The position numbers and the translations under genes were made by a program. Below are positions 19,563 through 28,449 of a stretch of DNA of 28,449 nt, one piece after another (the stretch's first letter is position 1; every line of letters starts with the position of its first letter). The notes beneath the pieces were generated by a model. The model had not been told where the DNA came from. It did not search any database and worked only from the letters and a program-made list of their open reading frames with translations. Source of the stretch: Diphasiastrum complanatum (lineage: Eukaryota; Streptophyta; Lycopodiopsida; Lycopodiales; Lycopodiaceae); contig MU836465.1 of assembly GCA_029204225.1 (NCBI GenBank), forward strand, positions 1 to 28,449, written 5' to 3'.

Positions 19563-19760
19563 ACTGGGCCACGTCATTTAGTTCTCGTATGAGTCACTAT
19601 TAGACCCGTATAAATGCCCCATCTTGAGTTTAGGCCTCCAACCATTAATTATGACCTGTCCCAAACCCATCATAATCAAAGTTAATTTACGGGTCGAGGT
19701 AGGCCTACTAACCTCCTAAAAAGATAATAAAATGAGATCAGTCTAGTCATGGGCATGACA
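19563..19760 (-). mobile_element. Partial 3' LTR of a Ty3/gypsy element (F)
   Basis: On the - strand the LTR begins TGTCATGCCCATGAC immediately after a polypurine tract; TGTCA(T/C)GCCC is a common start of plant gypsy LTRs. It is cut at 19562 by the LTR of copia element B, which therefore appears to be the younger insertion. The continuation of this LTR was not found to the left of A2/B. Confidence 0.7.
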
Positions 19761-19775
19761 TTCTTTCCCCCCCTT
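19761..19775 (-). other. Polypurine tract of gypsy element F
   Basis: On the - strand this reads AAGGGGGGGAAAGAA, directly followed by the LTR start TGTCATG. It is the expected plus-strand priming site for reverse transcription. Confidence 0.85.
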
Positions 19776-19819
19776 ATTCAAGTTCTGACATCAAAACTTA
19801 AAGTTAGGGAAGTTCCTTT

Positions 19820-20170
19820 TCAGGTTACTTCTTGTCCCCAAGAATCATCATCATCTGTATGACCCTTCCATCGAACTAGATGCTCAGTGACTATACGATT
19901 TCATAATCGTTTAGTTCTAGTATCCTTGATCTTTTCAAATTCAAGTTGAGCCACACCTAATGATTCATCTAACAGGTCCAATCGATCTCCATGTTCTCCT
20001 TCATGTAGACTTTTCTTAAGTTGACTTACTTGAAAAATCAGTTGTACTTGTGTTCCTTCCAAGAAGTTCAATTGGTAAGCCAAGGATTCAATGTTTTTTA
20101 AGATTTTAGATGGTCCCCTATACCTAGCAGACAATTTGCAATGCTTGCTAATATGTGCCACACTAAGGAC
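19820..20170 (-). pseudogene. Ty3/gypsy integrase C-terminus and chromodomain (element F)
   Basis: The - strand frame 20161-19901 contains KLSARYRGPSKIL and then FQVSQLKKSL, the conserved end of the gypsy integrase (K-L-S-x-R-Y-x-G-P-x-x-I and V-S-Q-L-K). After a frameshift near 19900, another frame reads EHLVRWKGH...DDDSWG, the core of a chromodomain as found in plant chromoviruses. A stop follows about 60 bp before the polypurine tract. Homology breaks at about 20165, and the upstream pol genes are absent. The chromodomain normally guides integration to heterochromatin. Confidence 0.8.
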
Positions 20171-20305
20171 TGTTCATTTCCAACAGGTTTTAGGGTTTCA
20201 ATGGGTTTTTTGTACTTTTCAACGGGTTTCTGAGCCAGCCGAATCTAGCGATCCTCCAAAATAATCATGAAAAATGCGAAATATTGACAATCGTCGTTCT
20301 CAATC

Positions 20306-20575
20306 AGTTGTTTTCATGAATTTTTTTTTTCCAAATCTATTTTGTTATTCTTTTTGAAAAAATCGAAATGTGTGAATACATTATCGACACATCATCCTGT
20401 TCGTTTCTACTTTGATTCATATTTTGTAACTAATTTTGGTCATTTTCAGCACATACTTTTGTGGTGCGATTTAGTTACTTTTACATATTGGCCCTCGATT
20501 TGTTTGGTTGTTTTCATGAAAAAACAAAATGAGTGAAGCTTTTCGCGACACGCCATCCTGCTCGTTTTGAAGAAA
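20306..20575 (+). repeat. Diverged direct duplication within the putative LTR
   Basis: GTTGTTTTCATGAA near 20307 recurs near 20507. Each copy leads on to CGACAC(A/G)(T/C)CATCCTG(T/C)TCGTTT. The second copy is shorter by an internal AT-rich stretch. A few bases on (20639-20712), (A)CAGTT(T/C)GCATTTTTG is repeated three times with a spacing of about 27-32 bp. Confidence 0.7.
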
Positions 20576-20883
20576 CAAGAGTTTCTATCTTTCAAAGCCT
20601 TAGCATTTTTGCTTAGTTTTTCCTTTGCTATTTTTAGCAACTGTGCATTTTGAACTATGTTTCGCACAGTTTGCATTTTTGAACTGTTTCGTCGCACAGT
20701 TCGCATTTTTGGGTCATGAGAAAAATTCATCCCTAGGTCTAAAACAGTTAGAAAATAATTCTAAGAACTTTTCCCGACATTGTCGCATTTTTCGCATTTT
20801 TGCAAAAAAGGAGACACTGTTCCTAAAATGCCTTGGAAAGACTCTTAGAAAAAGGGACACTCACCCTTAGAAAAGCGACGTTT

Positions 20884-21185
20884 GCCTTAGAACTCATTTT
20901 TGTCCTAAAGTCGACTTTTTCGCCCTTCGCCTTTTTCGGTTTTCAGAAAAAGCTACAACTGCCCTTCAAAAGAGGACACTTGCCCTTAAAGTTGGGACAC
21001 TAGCCTTAGAACTATTTTCTGCCCTACGGTCGGCTTTTTCGCCTTTCGAAAAAAAGCGACACCTACCCTTAGAAGAGGGACATTGTCCTACAGTCGTGTT
21101 TTTTGCCTCCTTAAGAAAGGGACACTGCCCTAGAAATGGTTTCTGCCGTACTGTCGCATTTTTTGCCTTTCGAAAAAAAGCAACA
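20884..21185 (+). repeat. ~120-bp tandem repeat within the putative LTR
   Basis: Units start with GCC(T/C)TAGAA at 20884, 21003 and 21127, giving spacings of 119 and 124 bp. Each unit continues through TGYCNTACNGTCG-like and CTTTTTCGCCTTTCG-like words to AAAAAGC(G/A)ACA and then one or two GGGACACT words. Copies are about as diverged as the rest of the element. Confidence 0.75.
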
Positions 21186-21926
21186 CCTTCGCCAAAATGC
21201 CTTAAAACCCTTTTAAGACTGTTGTCAGGTTTTTTGTGAAAAACTTGCCCTTAGGAAAGAGACACTTACCCTTAAAAAAGTGTCACTGCTCTTAAAGATG
21301 CAAAAACATCCTTTAGCAAAAAGCAAGGGCCTTCAACGTGAAGGCACAACACAATGGGCAAAAGGACAATGACAGAAAACTGGAATCAGTTTTGTTTCAG
21401 GCTAATGCATTTCTTTTGATTAGATCTTCTAACTTAATCAGTTCCCTAGATTGATCACATAAAGGGATCAAGGAAAGATACAAGGCAGAGAGTCACGGAC
21501 ACAAATAGACAGTCTGAGATAGCTCCAGAGCGAGTTTACAGATTAGCAGTAGCTAGTCATTTTATTTTTGGAAAGAGAGCATCTCTCTCGCGCCGACGCG
21601 CTAATCTGAAAAACAGACAACGCTCAAGAATTGTATTGTAAATTCAGTTCTGATATAGAAGCAATTTTTTCAATGTTCTGACCAGTGATGTATATGATCT
21701 ATGATATTTGAATGCATGCTAGCAGTAGATGAATTTCCGTTATTGTTTTATTCAACATTATCTACTATTTTCAGTTTTAATTTCTTACAACAGATTGTTA
21801 AAAGTGATCTGGGGCTTGGAGGAGAATTAGACCGCAGTCAGTAGCAGTAGCTACTCCTGCCAAGTTGGCTCTATCCGGCCTTTCGCTTCTATCAGAGTGT
21901 TCTTGACATTTCTGACTTCCCATCAG

Positions 21927-21939
21927 TGGTATCAAAGCC
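21927..21939 (+). other. Primer binding site of element C (one mismatch)
   Basis: TGGTATCAAAGCC differs from the standard Met-tRNA primer site TGGTATCAGAGCC by one G-to-A change. It sits one base after the CA at 21924-21925, as expected for a 5' LTR border. Confidence 0.85.
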
Positions 21940-21981
21940 ACGACTTTGATTATCAAAGCCCCTGTCTGATTCCTTCAGGCT

Positions 21982-23042
21982 ATGGTATCCATTAGCAGCA
22001 TTCAATCAAAGATCTGCACGATCCTTGACTCCTCAGGATCAACCTCCTAGCATGGAAGGTGAAGACTTCTCTCATACTGAAAAAAGAAGGTCTATGGCCC
22101 TGGGTTGATGGCACATAAGTGATGCCCACAACCATCGGCAAAGAGCTACGAGAATGGAGAGAGAAGAACGACAAGGCAATAGTTGTGTTGTCTTCCTCCA
22201 TCGAAGACAGCTTGACACTTGATCTAGCCACACTCTCCAAAAAAAGAGAAATGTGGGATACTTTGCTGACCAGATTTCAAACAAAATCACGAAGTCAAAT
22301 TATGCTTCTTGAAGATTAGCTGACTAACCTTAGATGGGATGGTAAAGACCTCACCTCCTTCATCAGAAGAATGAAGGACCTGTTCCTCTCGCTACACAAT
22401 TCTAGAGAAGAAAATGTAGTCTCAGTGGAGAAGCAACTCACATACTTGCTACAAGCTCTAACAAAATTGTTTCAAACGACCTGAACACTACTTGTTAAAG
22501 ATCCAACAATGACTCTTGAGAAGGCTGTAATTGAGATCAGAGAAGGGGTGAAAGCCCATGAACACCTTGATGACAAGGATAATTCTGATCAAGCTCTCTA
22601 CAACAACAAAGAGAAGCAGAAGAAGAATTTCAAGCCTAAGAGGGAGTCAGACCAAAGACAAAATCGAAGACAGCAGTCAGAGGGAGCCAAAGAAGACAAA
22701 TGAAAAAGCAGAAACAAACTGAGACAGCAGAACGGTGAGAAGAAGACCTGCACGAGGTGCACAGAAGAAGGCCACACTATTGATAAGTGCTGGCTCAATC
22801 CAAAGATAGAGTGCATCCACTATGTCAAAAAGGGTCACGCAGCCGTTGACTGCAATCAAAATCCCAGAAACAAGAAAGCTCAGAGTAGACGGGAGAGCGA
22901 TAATAGCTCATCCTACGTGTCGGAACCAGAGTCCTCCAAGATGGCCGAAGACAGAGCCAACAATGACAAGAACCTAGTAGCTTACTTGTGTGTTGATGTA
23001 TGTGTGACATTGACTTCAGATATAGAAGAGATAATTATTGAT
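21982..23042 (+). pseudogene. Copia gag with CCHC zinc knuckles (element C)
   Basis: Coding starts near the ATG at 21982 but is soon broken. It becomes readable as PTTIGKELREWREKNDKA and WDTLLTRF (UBN2-type gag) to a TAG at about 22317-22319, then LRWDGKDLTSFIRRMKDLF in a neighbouring stretch, then a Lys/Gln-rich linker (22509-22703). A first zinc knuckle CTRCTEEGHTIDKC (near 22749) is complete (CX2CX4HX4C). A second, CIHYVKKGHAAVDC, has lost its second Cys to Tyr. Paired knuckles are known in some plant copia lineages. The stops and frameshifts make it a pseudogene. Confidence 0.85.
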
Positions 23043-23984
23043 TAAGATGCAATGTCACACTTTGTGGCAACAAGGCACATGATCATTGATTATCAAGAAT
23101 CAGAATCCTCCAGATACATAACCTTGGGAGATGGTTTTAGACACAAAGTCAGCAAAACTGGAGCACTGTGGTTAAGCACCAAAGGAAGAGACAGACTGCT
23201 CGATGACACTCTGTATGTGCAAACTCTTCAGAAGGACCTACTATTTGTTGCTAAGATGGTAGATGTAGGACTGAGAGTCAGCTTTGAAGGCGATACATGT
23301 GAAGTGGTTGAAGCTGCAACCACTCAACTTGTCACAACAGAAAAGCGAATGAAAAACCTGTATCACCTCAGGATCCGAGTACTCCAGATCAACGAATCAA
23401 TGGATATTACATGGCACAGGAGGCTGTATCACACATGAATATAGTTGCTCTATACAACGCTAGTCGGATGCGAAGCTTTCACTGGCATCAACATCAAGGA
23501 TGTAACATGGTTGAAGTGTTGCGATGCCTGTAACAAAGGCAAAATATCACGTATACCATTTATCAAGGACTCTTTCAGAATGAAAGAACTCTTGGAGCTG
23601 GTACACTCTGACATCTGTGGACCGTTTGATGTGGTCTTCCCAGGAGGTTCAAAATACTACATCACTTTCATTGATGGCTTCAGCAAATTTGTAGCCATGT
23701 ACTTTATCCACAACAAGTCAGAGGCCCTAGACAAATTCACAGAGTTCATGAATTGGGCTGAGAAATGGATTGACAAGAAGGTGAAGCAATTGAGAATAGA
23801 GAAAGATGGAGAATACATCTCCAAACGCTTTGTTGAGTTTTGGACCAGCAAAGGCATACTTTATTTGAAGACCGTAGCCTACACACCACAACAAAATGGT
23901 GTGACGGAGAGGAGAAATCGGACTCTCATGGAAGTTGCGAGATCCATGATGGCCTATTCAATCCAGGCCCTATGCATTGGATGA
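23043..23984 (+). pseudogene. Copia protease remnant and integrase (element C)
   Basis: The protease active site is destroyed. After IIID a TAA at 23043-23045 replaces the Ser of DSG, and Asp follows in place of Gly (D-stop-D-A-M-S-H-F). The integrase follows. HX4H is in WHRRLYH, then a frameshift, CCDAC as the Cys pair, then the catalytic triad in readable form: HSDICGP, the Asp of RIEKDGEY, and the Glu of NGVTERRNRT. The integrase core is therefore intact in its key residues. It ends abruptly after MMAYS near 23960, where RNase H-like sequence begins. Confidence 0.85.
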
Positions 23985-24203
23985 TAGCCAAGAGAATTCT
24001 GCAATACCTTCAATAGACGAAGTATTATGGGCTGCGTTTCTCTCAGCATGAAGGATTTCACACTAAATCCTATAGCGATGCAAGCTGGGCATCCCTGAAA
24101 GATCACTGCAAGAGCGTCTCAAGAGGATGTACAATAGCAGTCGGTGCAGCTGTGATATGGATTAGCAGGAAGCAGACCGCGACTATGCAATCAAGATCTG
24201 CCT
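23962..24203 (+). pseudogene. Copia RNase H fragment fused directly to the integrase of element C
   Basis: The frame shifts to MIAKRILQYLQ-stop-TKYYGLRFS, then YSDASWASLKDHCKSVSRG and AVIWISRKQT. This is the copia RNase H pattern with the conserved DADW-like and W-S-x-K-Q blocks. The reverse transcriptase, normally about 700-800 bp between integrase and RNase H, is missing completely. The joined point is near GCATTGG at 23970. The fragment ends near 24203, where a second integrase begins. Confidence 0.75.
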
Positions 24204-24880
24204 TCTGTCAGCAAGCCAGCTTCTCCATGCAAAAGCTGTATTATCAGCAAGCATGCTAGAAGTCCCTTCATTTCAGACTCAGTTCATACATCCAAGGGCT
24301 TGCTCGACCTTGTACATAGCGACATTTGTGGCCCGATGCAGACTGCTTCCACAGAGGGAGCTCTCTATTTTCTAACTTTCATCGACTACTTCTACTACCT
24401 ACTTTCGAAAAACAAATCTGAGGCATTTAAGCTCTTCAAGTAGTTTAAGACATCTACAAAAAGTCAGACCCAGAGGAAGATCAAAGCTCTACGCATAGAT
24501 GGAGGGGGAGAGTATATCTCCACAGAATTCAAGGAGTTTTGCAAGGCCAACGAGATACATCAACAATATACAACCAATTACTCAACTCAGTCCAATGGTG
24601 GAGCTGAACGGAAGAATCAGACACTCATCAAAAGTGCCAAGAGCATGCTGGCCCATGTCTCTCTTCAAAGAAATTCTGGGCAGAAGCTATTACTACAGCT
24701 GCCTATTTGTAGAATCGATCCATCACCAAAGCCCTAAAAGGCAAGACACCTTATGAGGTGTGGACAGGATCGAAACCATCACTCAAAAATATTCGATTGT
24801 TTGGATGCAAATGCTTAGATCCTTGAAGATCTAAGAAGAAAGCTGGATGATAAGAGCAGAAAAAATGATTTTCATCGGCT
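24204..24880 (+). pseudogene. Second copia integrase (element E)
   Basis: From about 24227 the frame reads CIISKHARSPF, the end of an integrase HHCC finger, then SKGLLDLVHSDICGPM, YFLTFIDY, LRIDGGGEYIST and NGGAERKNQTL, so the DDE triad is present. One in-frame TAG lies near 24439 and frameshifts near 24650-24700. Afterwards the conserved KTPYEVWTG and LFGCKC blocks appear. Because element C already supplied an integrase, this is a separate element of the same superfamily, with its 5' half missing. Confidence 0.85.
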
Positions 24881-24896
24881 ATTACCTAGACCACAA

Positions 24897-25000
24897 GGCA
24901 TACAAGCTCTACAATTTGGATACTGATAAGGCATTCACTAGTAGAGATGGCATACAAGCTCTACAATTTGGATACCGAGAAGGCATTCACTAGTAGAGAT
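24897..25000 (+). repeat. Tandem duplication of 52 bp
   Basis: The units 24897-24948 and 24949-25000 each start GGCATACAAGCTCTACAATT and end CACTAGTAGAGAT. They differ at two bases (ACTGATAAG versus ACCGAGAAG). The length is not a multiple of three, so the duplication shifts the frame of the pol linker between integrase and reverse transcriptase. Confidence 0.95.
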
Positions 25001-26080
25001 GTCATTTTCGTGGAAGACCGATTCATCGACCACAAGATAAAAGCTGCCGATAAATCCAACCCAAGGATCGAACAACCAAATTTCGATCCAGAGATTCAAC
25101 TGCAGAATATTGACATTGACTCAGACAATGAGTCAGAACCTCAATGAGTCAACCCACATCAAAGGACCGAAGTTCAACCTAGAAGGTCGAACAGGTCCAA
25201 ACAGCCTCCATCCAGATTTATGGATGATCCGGCCTGCTACTTTGTGAGGAACCAAACACCGTTTTTGAGGCAATGTCTATTCTTGATGCTGACCAGTGGA
25301 AAGCAGCGATGGACACCAAATTCGATTCTCTGATGGATAATCAAACATGGACAGTCACTGAGCTGCCAAAGGACCGAAACCCAATTCCATGCAAATGGAT
25401 ATTCAAGACAAAGTACGACGCTGAAGGAAGGCTAAATCGTTACAAGGCCAAGCTAGTCACCAAAGGCTTTTCCCAGATTTCAGATCTTGATTATTCAGAA
25501 ACATTTAGTCCAGTTGTTAAAAACATGCTTCGATTTGCCTACTCCTTTCCTTTGCAGCCGCAATAGATCTTGAAGTCCACCAGATGGATGTCCAGACTGC
25601 CTCAATGGAACCATCAAAGAGGAAATCTATATGACGCAGCCAGAGGGATACGAACTCAACGACAAGCATTAGCACCTTGTATGCAAAATCCACAAGGTGC
25701 TCTACGGGCTGAAACAGTCACCCAGAGCCTGGTCCCAGAAGATCAACACATTTCTGATAGAAAATGGTTTTATTCCAAACTCGGCAGACTTGAATGTCTA
25801 CTTCAAGTCTGTATCAGATTACTCCATCATCATCACTCTCTATGTAGAAGATACACTCTTATTCAGTAACAATCTGAATTTGATGAAGGATACAAAATGC
25901 ATGTTGGCCCATGAATACAAGATGATTGACATGGGTCCACAGAGTCCACTATTGTCTCAGAATCCAGATCCAACGAAATCGACCCAACAAAGTGGTTTTT
26001 ATCAATCAACAATGATATCTCAACAATGTGCTAGAAAATTATGGAATGGCCAACTGAAAACCAAATCACTTTCCACTTGA
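25001..26080 (+). pseudogene. Copia reverse transcriptase (element E)
   Basis: A polar linker (25001-25260) leads to WKAAMDTKFDSLMDNQTW, CKWIFKTKYDAEG, YKAKLVTKGFSQ and DYSETFSPVVK. After a frameshift near 25560 come HQMDVQTA (first catalytic Asp, here lacking the following FLNG) and EEIYMTQPEGYE. A TAG interrupts near 25669 before VLYGLKQSPRAWSQK. The YVDD box reads YVED (within 25697-26080), so the first of its two Asp residues is Glu. Further breaks follow after DMG near 25940. It is a nearly full-length but dead enzyme domain. Confidence 0.9.
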
Positions 26081-26828
26081 CCCTGGACTAAAGTTATCAA
26101 AGGAACAGTCTCCTCAAACTAAGGCAGAAAAGGAAGAGATGAAGCACTACCCGTTTCAATCCATCATTGGCTCACTGATGTACGCAATGATCTGCACACG
26201 ACCAGACCTTGCATATTCAATCAGTACACTTAGCCAGTTCTTGTCAAATCTAGGCTTAACTCATTGGAAAGCACTAACAAAGGTTATGAAGTACATCCAA
26301 GCAACGAAAACTCTCAGCATCTACTACGGAAGCAGCCACACTACCAACATCCTTGAAGCCTACATAGATGCAGATTGGGCAGGAGATGTCGACACTAGAA
26401 AATCAACTTTTGGATTTGTATTTTTTATACAACCAAGGCCCAATCTCATGGAACAGCCGGGAAGCAGACCTCAATTGCATTATCATCAACGGAATCCGAA
26501 GACATAGCTGCCACAAATGCAACCAAAGAGGCGATCTGGCTAAGGCAACTACTTAACCTTGCACAAACACTTCCTACAACAATTTAATGTGACAATCAAA
26601 GCACAATAGCATTATCTCTCAATCCGAGATTTCACTCTCAAAGAAAACATATCAAAATCAGGTATCATTACCTTAGAGAGAAAGTGCATAGCAAGGAAGT
26701 AGCATTGGTTTTCTGCAGAACAAACTATATGGCAACATATTACTTCACAAAGGCTCTATCAAAGGAGCAACATCTCAGATTTAACGATATGTTAAATTTG
26801 AAGATCAAGGTTTTTCAGGATCTGCATT
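26081..26828 (+). pseudogene. Copia RNase H and pol C-terminus (element E)
   Basis: The frame 26139-26507 reads YPFQSIIGSLMYAMICTRPD, then LEAYIDADWAGD with the first catalytic Asp, RKST and GFVFF. After a frameshift near 26425 the reading continues as GPISWNSR, an ALSSTESE-like block, then a CDNQSTIALSLNP-like block and HIKIRYHYLREKV, ending in TAA near 26828. The domain order is complete to the pol end. A few stops (for example before CDNQ) break it. Confidence 0.85.
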
Positions 26829-26837
26829 AAGGGGGAG
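26829..26837 (+). other. Polypurine tract of element E
   Basis: AAGGGGGAG lies directly after the pol stop and directly before the LTR start TGTTAG, as in intact copia elements. Confidence 0.9.
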
Positions 26838-27185
26838 TGTTAGATTTCTTATGCTCAGCCTTAAACAAATCGTTCAAGTAATGAGCATTCCAAAAACTGA
26901 AGGCCAATTACATGTTTCAGACCTTCACATTTTTTCCCTTTGAGATTTTTTGTGCCTTGAACGTTTTTAAGGCACCTTTGTCTTTTTTTGCCTTTTTTTG
27001 ACCTTTGCAAAAAATGCGACACTGTGGCCAGAATGCCCTTGGAATCCATTTCAGGCCCACCTTCATCTTTTTCGCATTTTTTCCTGCCTTCGCTCTAGAG
27101 GCACCTTCGATATTCACATACCTTCAGTCTAAGGGCACCTTCGGGTTTTTTTGAGTTTTTGCTACATTGGCAAACCAACGTCGCC
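26838..27185 (+). mobile_element. Start of the 3' LTR of element E
   Basis: It begins TGTTAGATTTCTTATGC immediately after the polypurine tract. The LTR is rich in TTTTTGCC, GCGACACTG and GGCACCTT words like those of the putative LTR at 20171-21925, though the starts of the two do not match. It is truncated somewhere in 27130-27185, where the - strand reverse transcriptase of element D begins. No terminal CA could be fixed. Confidence 0.7.
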
Positions 27186-28449
27186 AACTTATCATCAACC
27201 CAGATTGGGTCTAGTACAATTGTCAAGTACATCACACTACCGATTAAGTTCTGGTAGGGTATAACTGCCATCCTCTGTTCTTTTTCTTCTATTTTTGGGC
27301 AATCCTGCTTCGTGAGCTTGGCTCCAACTATCATTGGTGTGGCCTTTTCTTTGCAGTCCATTATGTGGTACTGCTTAGCACCTTTCTGGCATATTCTGAC
27401 TGACTGTATTTCGTCCTTTGTTTGATCTCTTCTGATCTCCATCCCTAGGTATTTTGTTGCTTCTCCGAGATCTATGATTTTGTAGGCTTTCAGAAATCTG
27501 ACTTTTCGTGTCTTTGATCAGCATCAAGGAATTTCGTATCATCGACGAATCATCCACGAAAATGGTCAGTATCACAAAATCCTTTCCTACTCTCTTAATG
27601 TAGACATTATAGTCTGGTTGAGTAGGATTGAAGTCTAGAGACTTCAGAAGACTATCAAGCTTTTTATATCAGGCTCGTGATGCCTGTTTTAGACTGTAGA
27701 TGCATCTCTGCAATTGATAGACATATTGTCTGTTGTCGGGGTCTTCATAGCCTTTAGGTTGCCTCATGAAGATTTTCTCCTATAGATCTCCATGGAGAAA
27801 GGCTATTTTCACGTCAATCTGGTGAATTTATAGATTATACTATGTGGCGTATGCAAGGAGTAGCCTAATGCTTGTCATCTTGACCATGGGCGAATATGTG
27901 TCGAAATAATCGACACCATATCTCTGCATGTAGCCCTTCGCGACAAGCCTGGCTTTGTAGCGGCCAATGGTGCCATCTGATTTCATCTTTTTCTTATACA
28001 CCCACTTGCAGTCGACAATCTTTCTGTTTTCTAGTAGTGGCTCTAATGTCCATGCCTCGTTTTGTCTAATCGACTCAATCTCCCTCTGACATTGCATGCT
28101 TCAAAATTCTCTCTCTGGACTCTGGATAGCTTCTTGATATGTTGTTGGCTCTTCTGTGAAGCTGCAGTATTTAAATTGCATGTCTTCGCTCCATTGAAGA
28201 TTGTCAGAATAGCGGTCTGGAGGTCTTCTTTGTCTTGTTGACCTTCGAGGTTCGTTTCGTCGCTGCTCGAACGTTTGTTGTTCGTGGGGTTGATCCCCTG
28301 CTTCCTGCTGCTCTGGAGTCTACGGCTCTGCATTCTAATTTGATGTATGTCCTTGATCTCCCCTCTTGAATAGGCAGCAGTGTGAAGATCTCATGGCCTC
28401 TTTTGTCTTTCAGTCTAGGGAATTTGGACTCATCGAACTTCACATCTCT
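27186..28449 (-). pseudogene. Copia pol fragment, linker and reverse transcriptase (element D), running off the window
   Basis: On the - strand, in order from the right edge: a linker with VKFDESKFP-like text (KFDESKFPRLKDKRG), then [42 protein letters not shown], then (after stops near 27840) HQIDVKIAFLHGDL, YSLKQAS, and FVDD as the YVDD box (27575 and downstream). The C-terminal part (27442-27190) contains YQNLIGSVMYLT. Between these are several stops, including a TGA where the family has Trp after SLKQAS.A. The reverse transcriptase is otherwise complete. RNase H and the LTR are missing at the junction with element E. Confidence 0.85.

Larger units (their letters stand above)
20171..21925 (+). 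mobile_element. Putative long 5' LTR of copia element C, filled with internal repeats
   Basis: The region runs from a possible TG start at 20171, where gypsy homology ends, to a CA at 21924-21925 beside a primer site. It has no coding frame of interest. It is rich in words such as TTTTTCGC, GCATTTTT, GGGACACT and GCCCTTA, and similar words fill the 3' LTR start at 26838-27185 (for example TTTGCAAAAAATGCGACACT). This suggests that the two belong to related elements. The exact left border is not certain. An LTR of about 1.75 kb would be long for copia. Confidence 0.5.

Noticed and set aside
20446-20870. Short open frames on both strands in the putative LTR
   Set aside because: They follow the tandem low-complexity words of the LTR and have no domain.
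22598-23010. - strand frames rich in Phe, Leu and Ser
   Set aside because: They are antisense shadows of the Lys/Gln-rich gag linker and zinc knuckles of element C.

Overview
This window reads as nuclear DNA of a seed plant. It holds one intron-containing gene with plant-style GT/AG splice sites, long CT/GA, GT and GAA microsatellites, AT-rich intergenic DNA, and many broken Ty1/copia and Ty3/gypsy retrotransposons with plant-type initiator-Met-tRNA primer sites. Nothing looks bacterial or organellar. The species cannot be named from the sequence.

Layout. Positions 1-2700 are mostly non-coding, with GAA and CT/ACTC microsatellites, a ~80-bp sequence repeated directly about 395 bp apart, and one short candidate exon carrying an LxLxL (EAR-like) stretch. 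From about 2.76 to 8.7 kb lies the only convincing host gene, on the + strand. Its last four exons (6146/6161-6289, 6425-6601, 6824-6988, 7908-8129) join in phase 0 and encode a small coiled-coil protein. Probable upstream exons begin with an ATG at 3823 followed by a strong GTACGT donor. A foldback element sits in the last intron. From 9.3 to 9.9 kb is an island of perfect hairpins, a C8 run and a G18 run, followed by a DUF4283-like relic of a LINE-type element. From 10.2 to 14.3 kb is AT-rich DNA without recognisable genes, but with a family of short palindromes that becomes a ~41-bp tandem hairpin array near 14.05-14.29 kb.

From 14.55 kb to the end the window is a graveyard of nested and chimeric LTR retrotransposons. 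(A) A broken + strand copia gag. (A2) A + strand LTR, tRNA-Met primer site and leader, joined head-to-head at about 16.31 kb to (B), a - strand relative with LTR, primer site, leader, gag, protease and half an integrase. (F) The chromodomain end, polypurine tract and partial LTR of a - strand Ty3/gypsy element, into whose LTR B appears to have inserted. (C) A + strand copia element with a long repeat-filled putative LTR, primer site, gag, protease and integrase; its integrase jumps straight to an RNase H fragment. (E) A second + strand copia integrase, reverse transcriptase and RNase H with polypurine tract and the start of a 3' LTR. (D) A - strand copia reverse transcriptase running off the right end. 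Every element has stops or frameshifts and none looks able to move by itself.

I found no previously undescribed multi-gene system. The points most worth following are the head-to-head A2/B retroelement with an inverted repeat at its junction, the ~41-bp hairpin array, the hairpin/poly-G island, the INT-to-RNase H jump, and the unannotated 5' exons of the coiled-coil gene.
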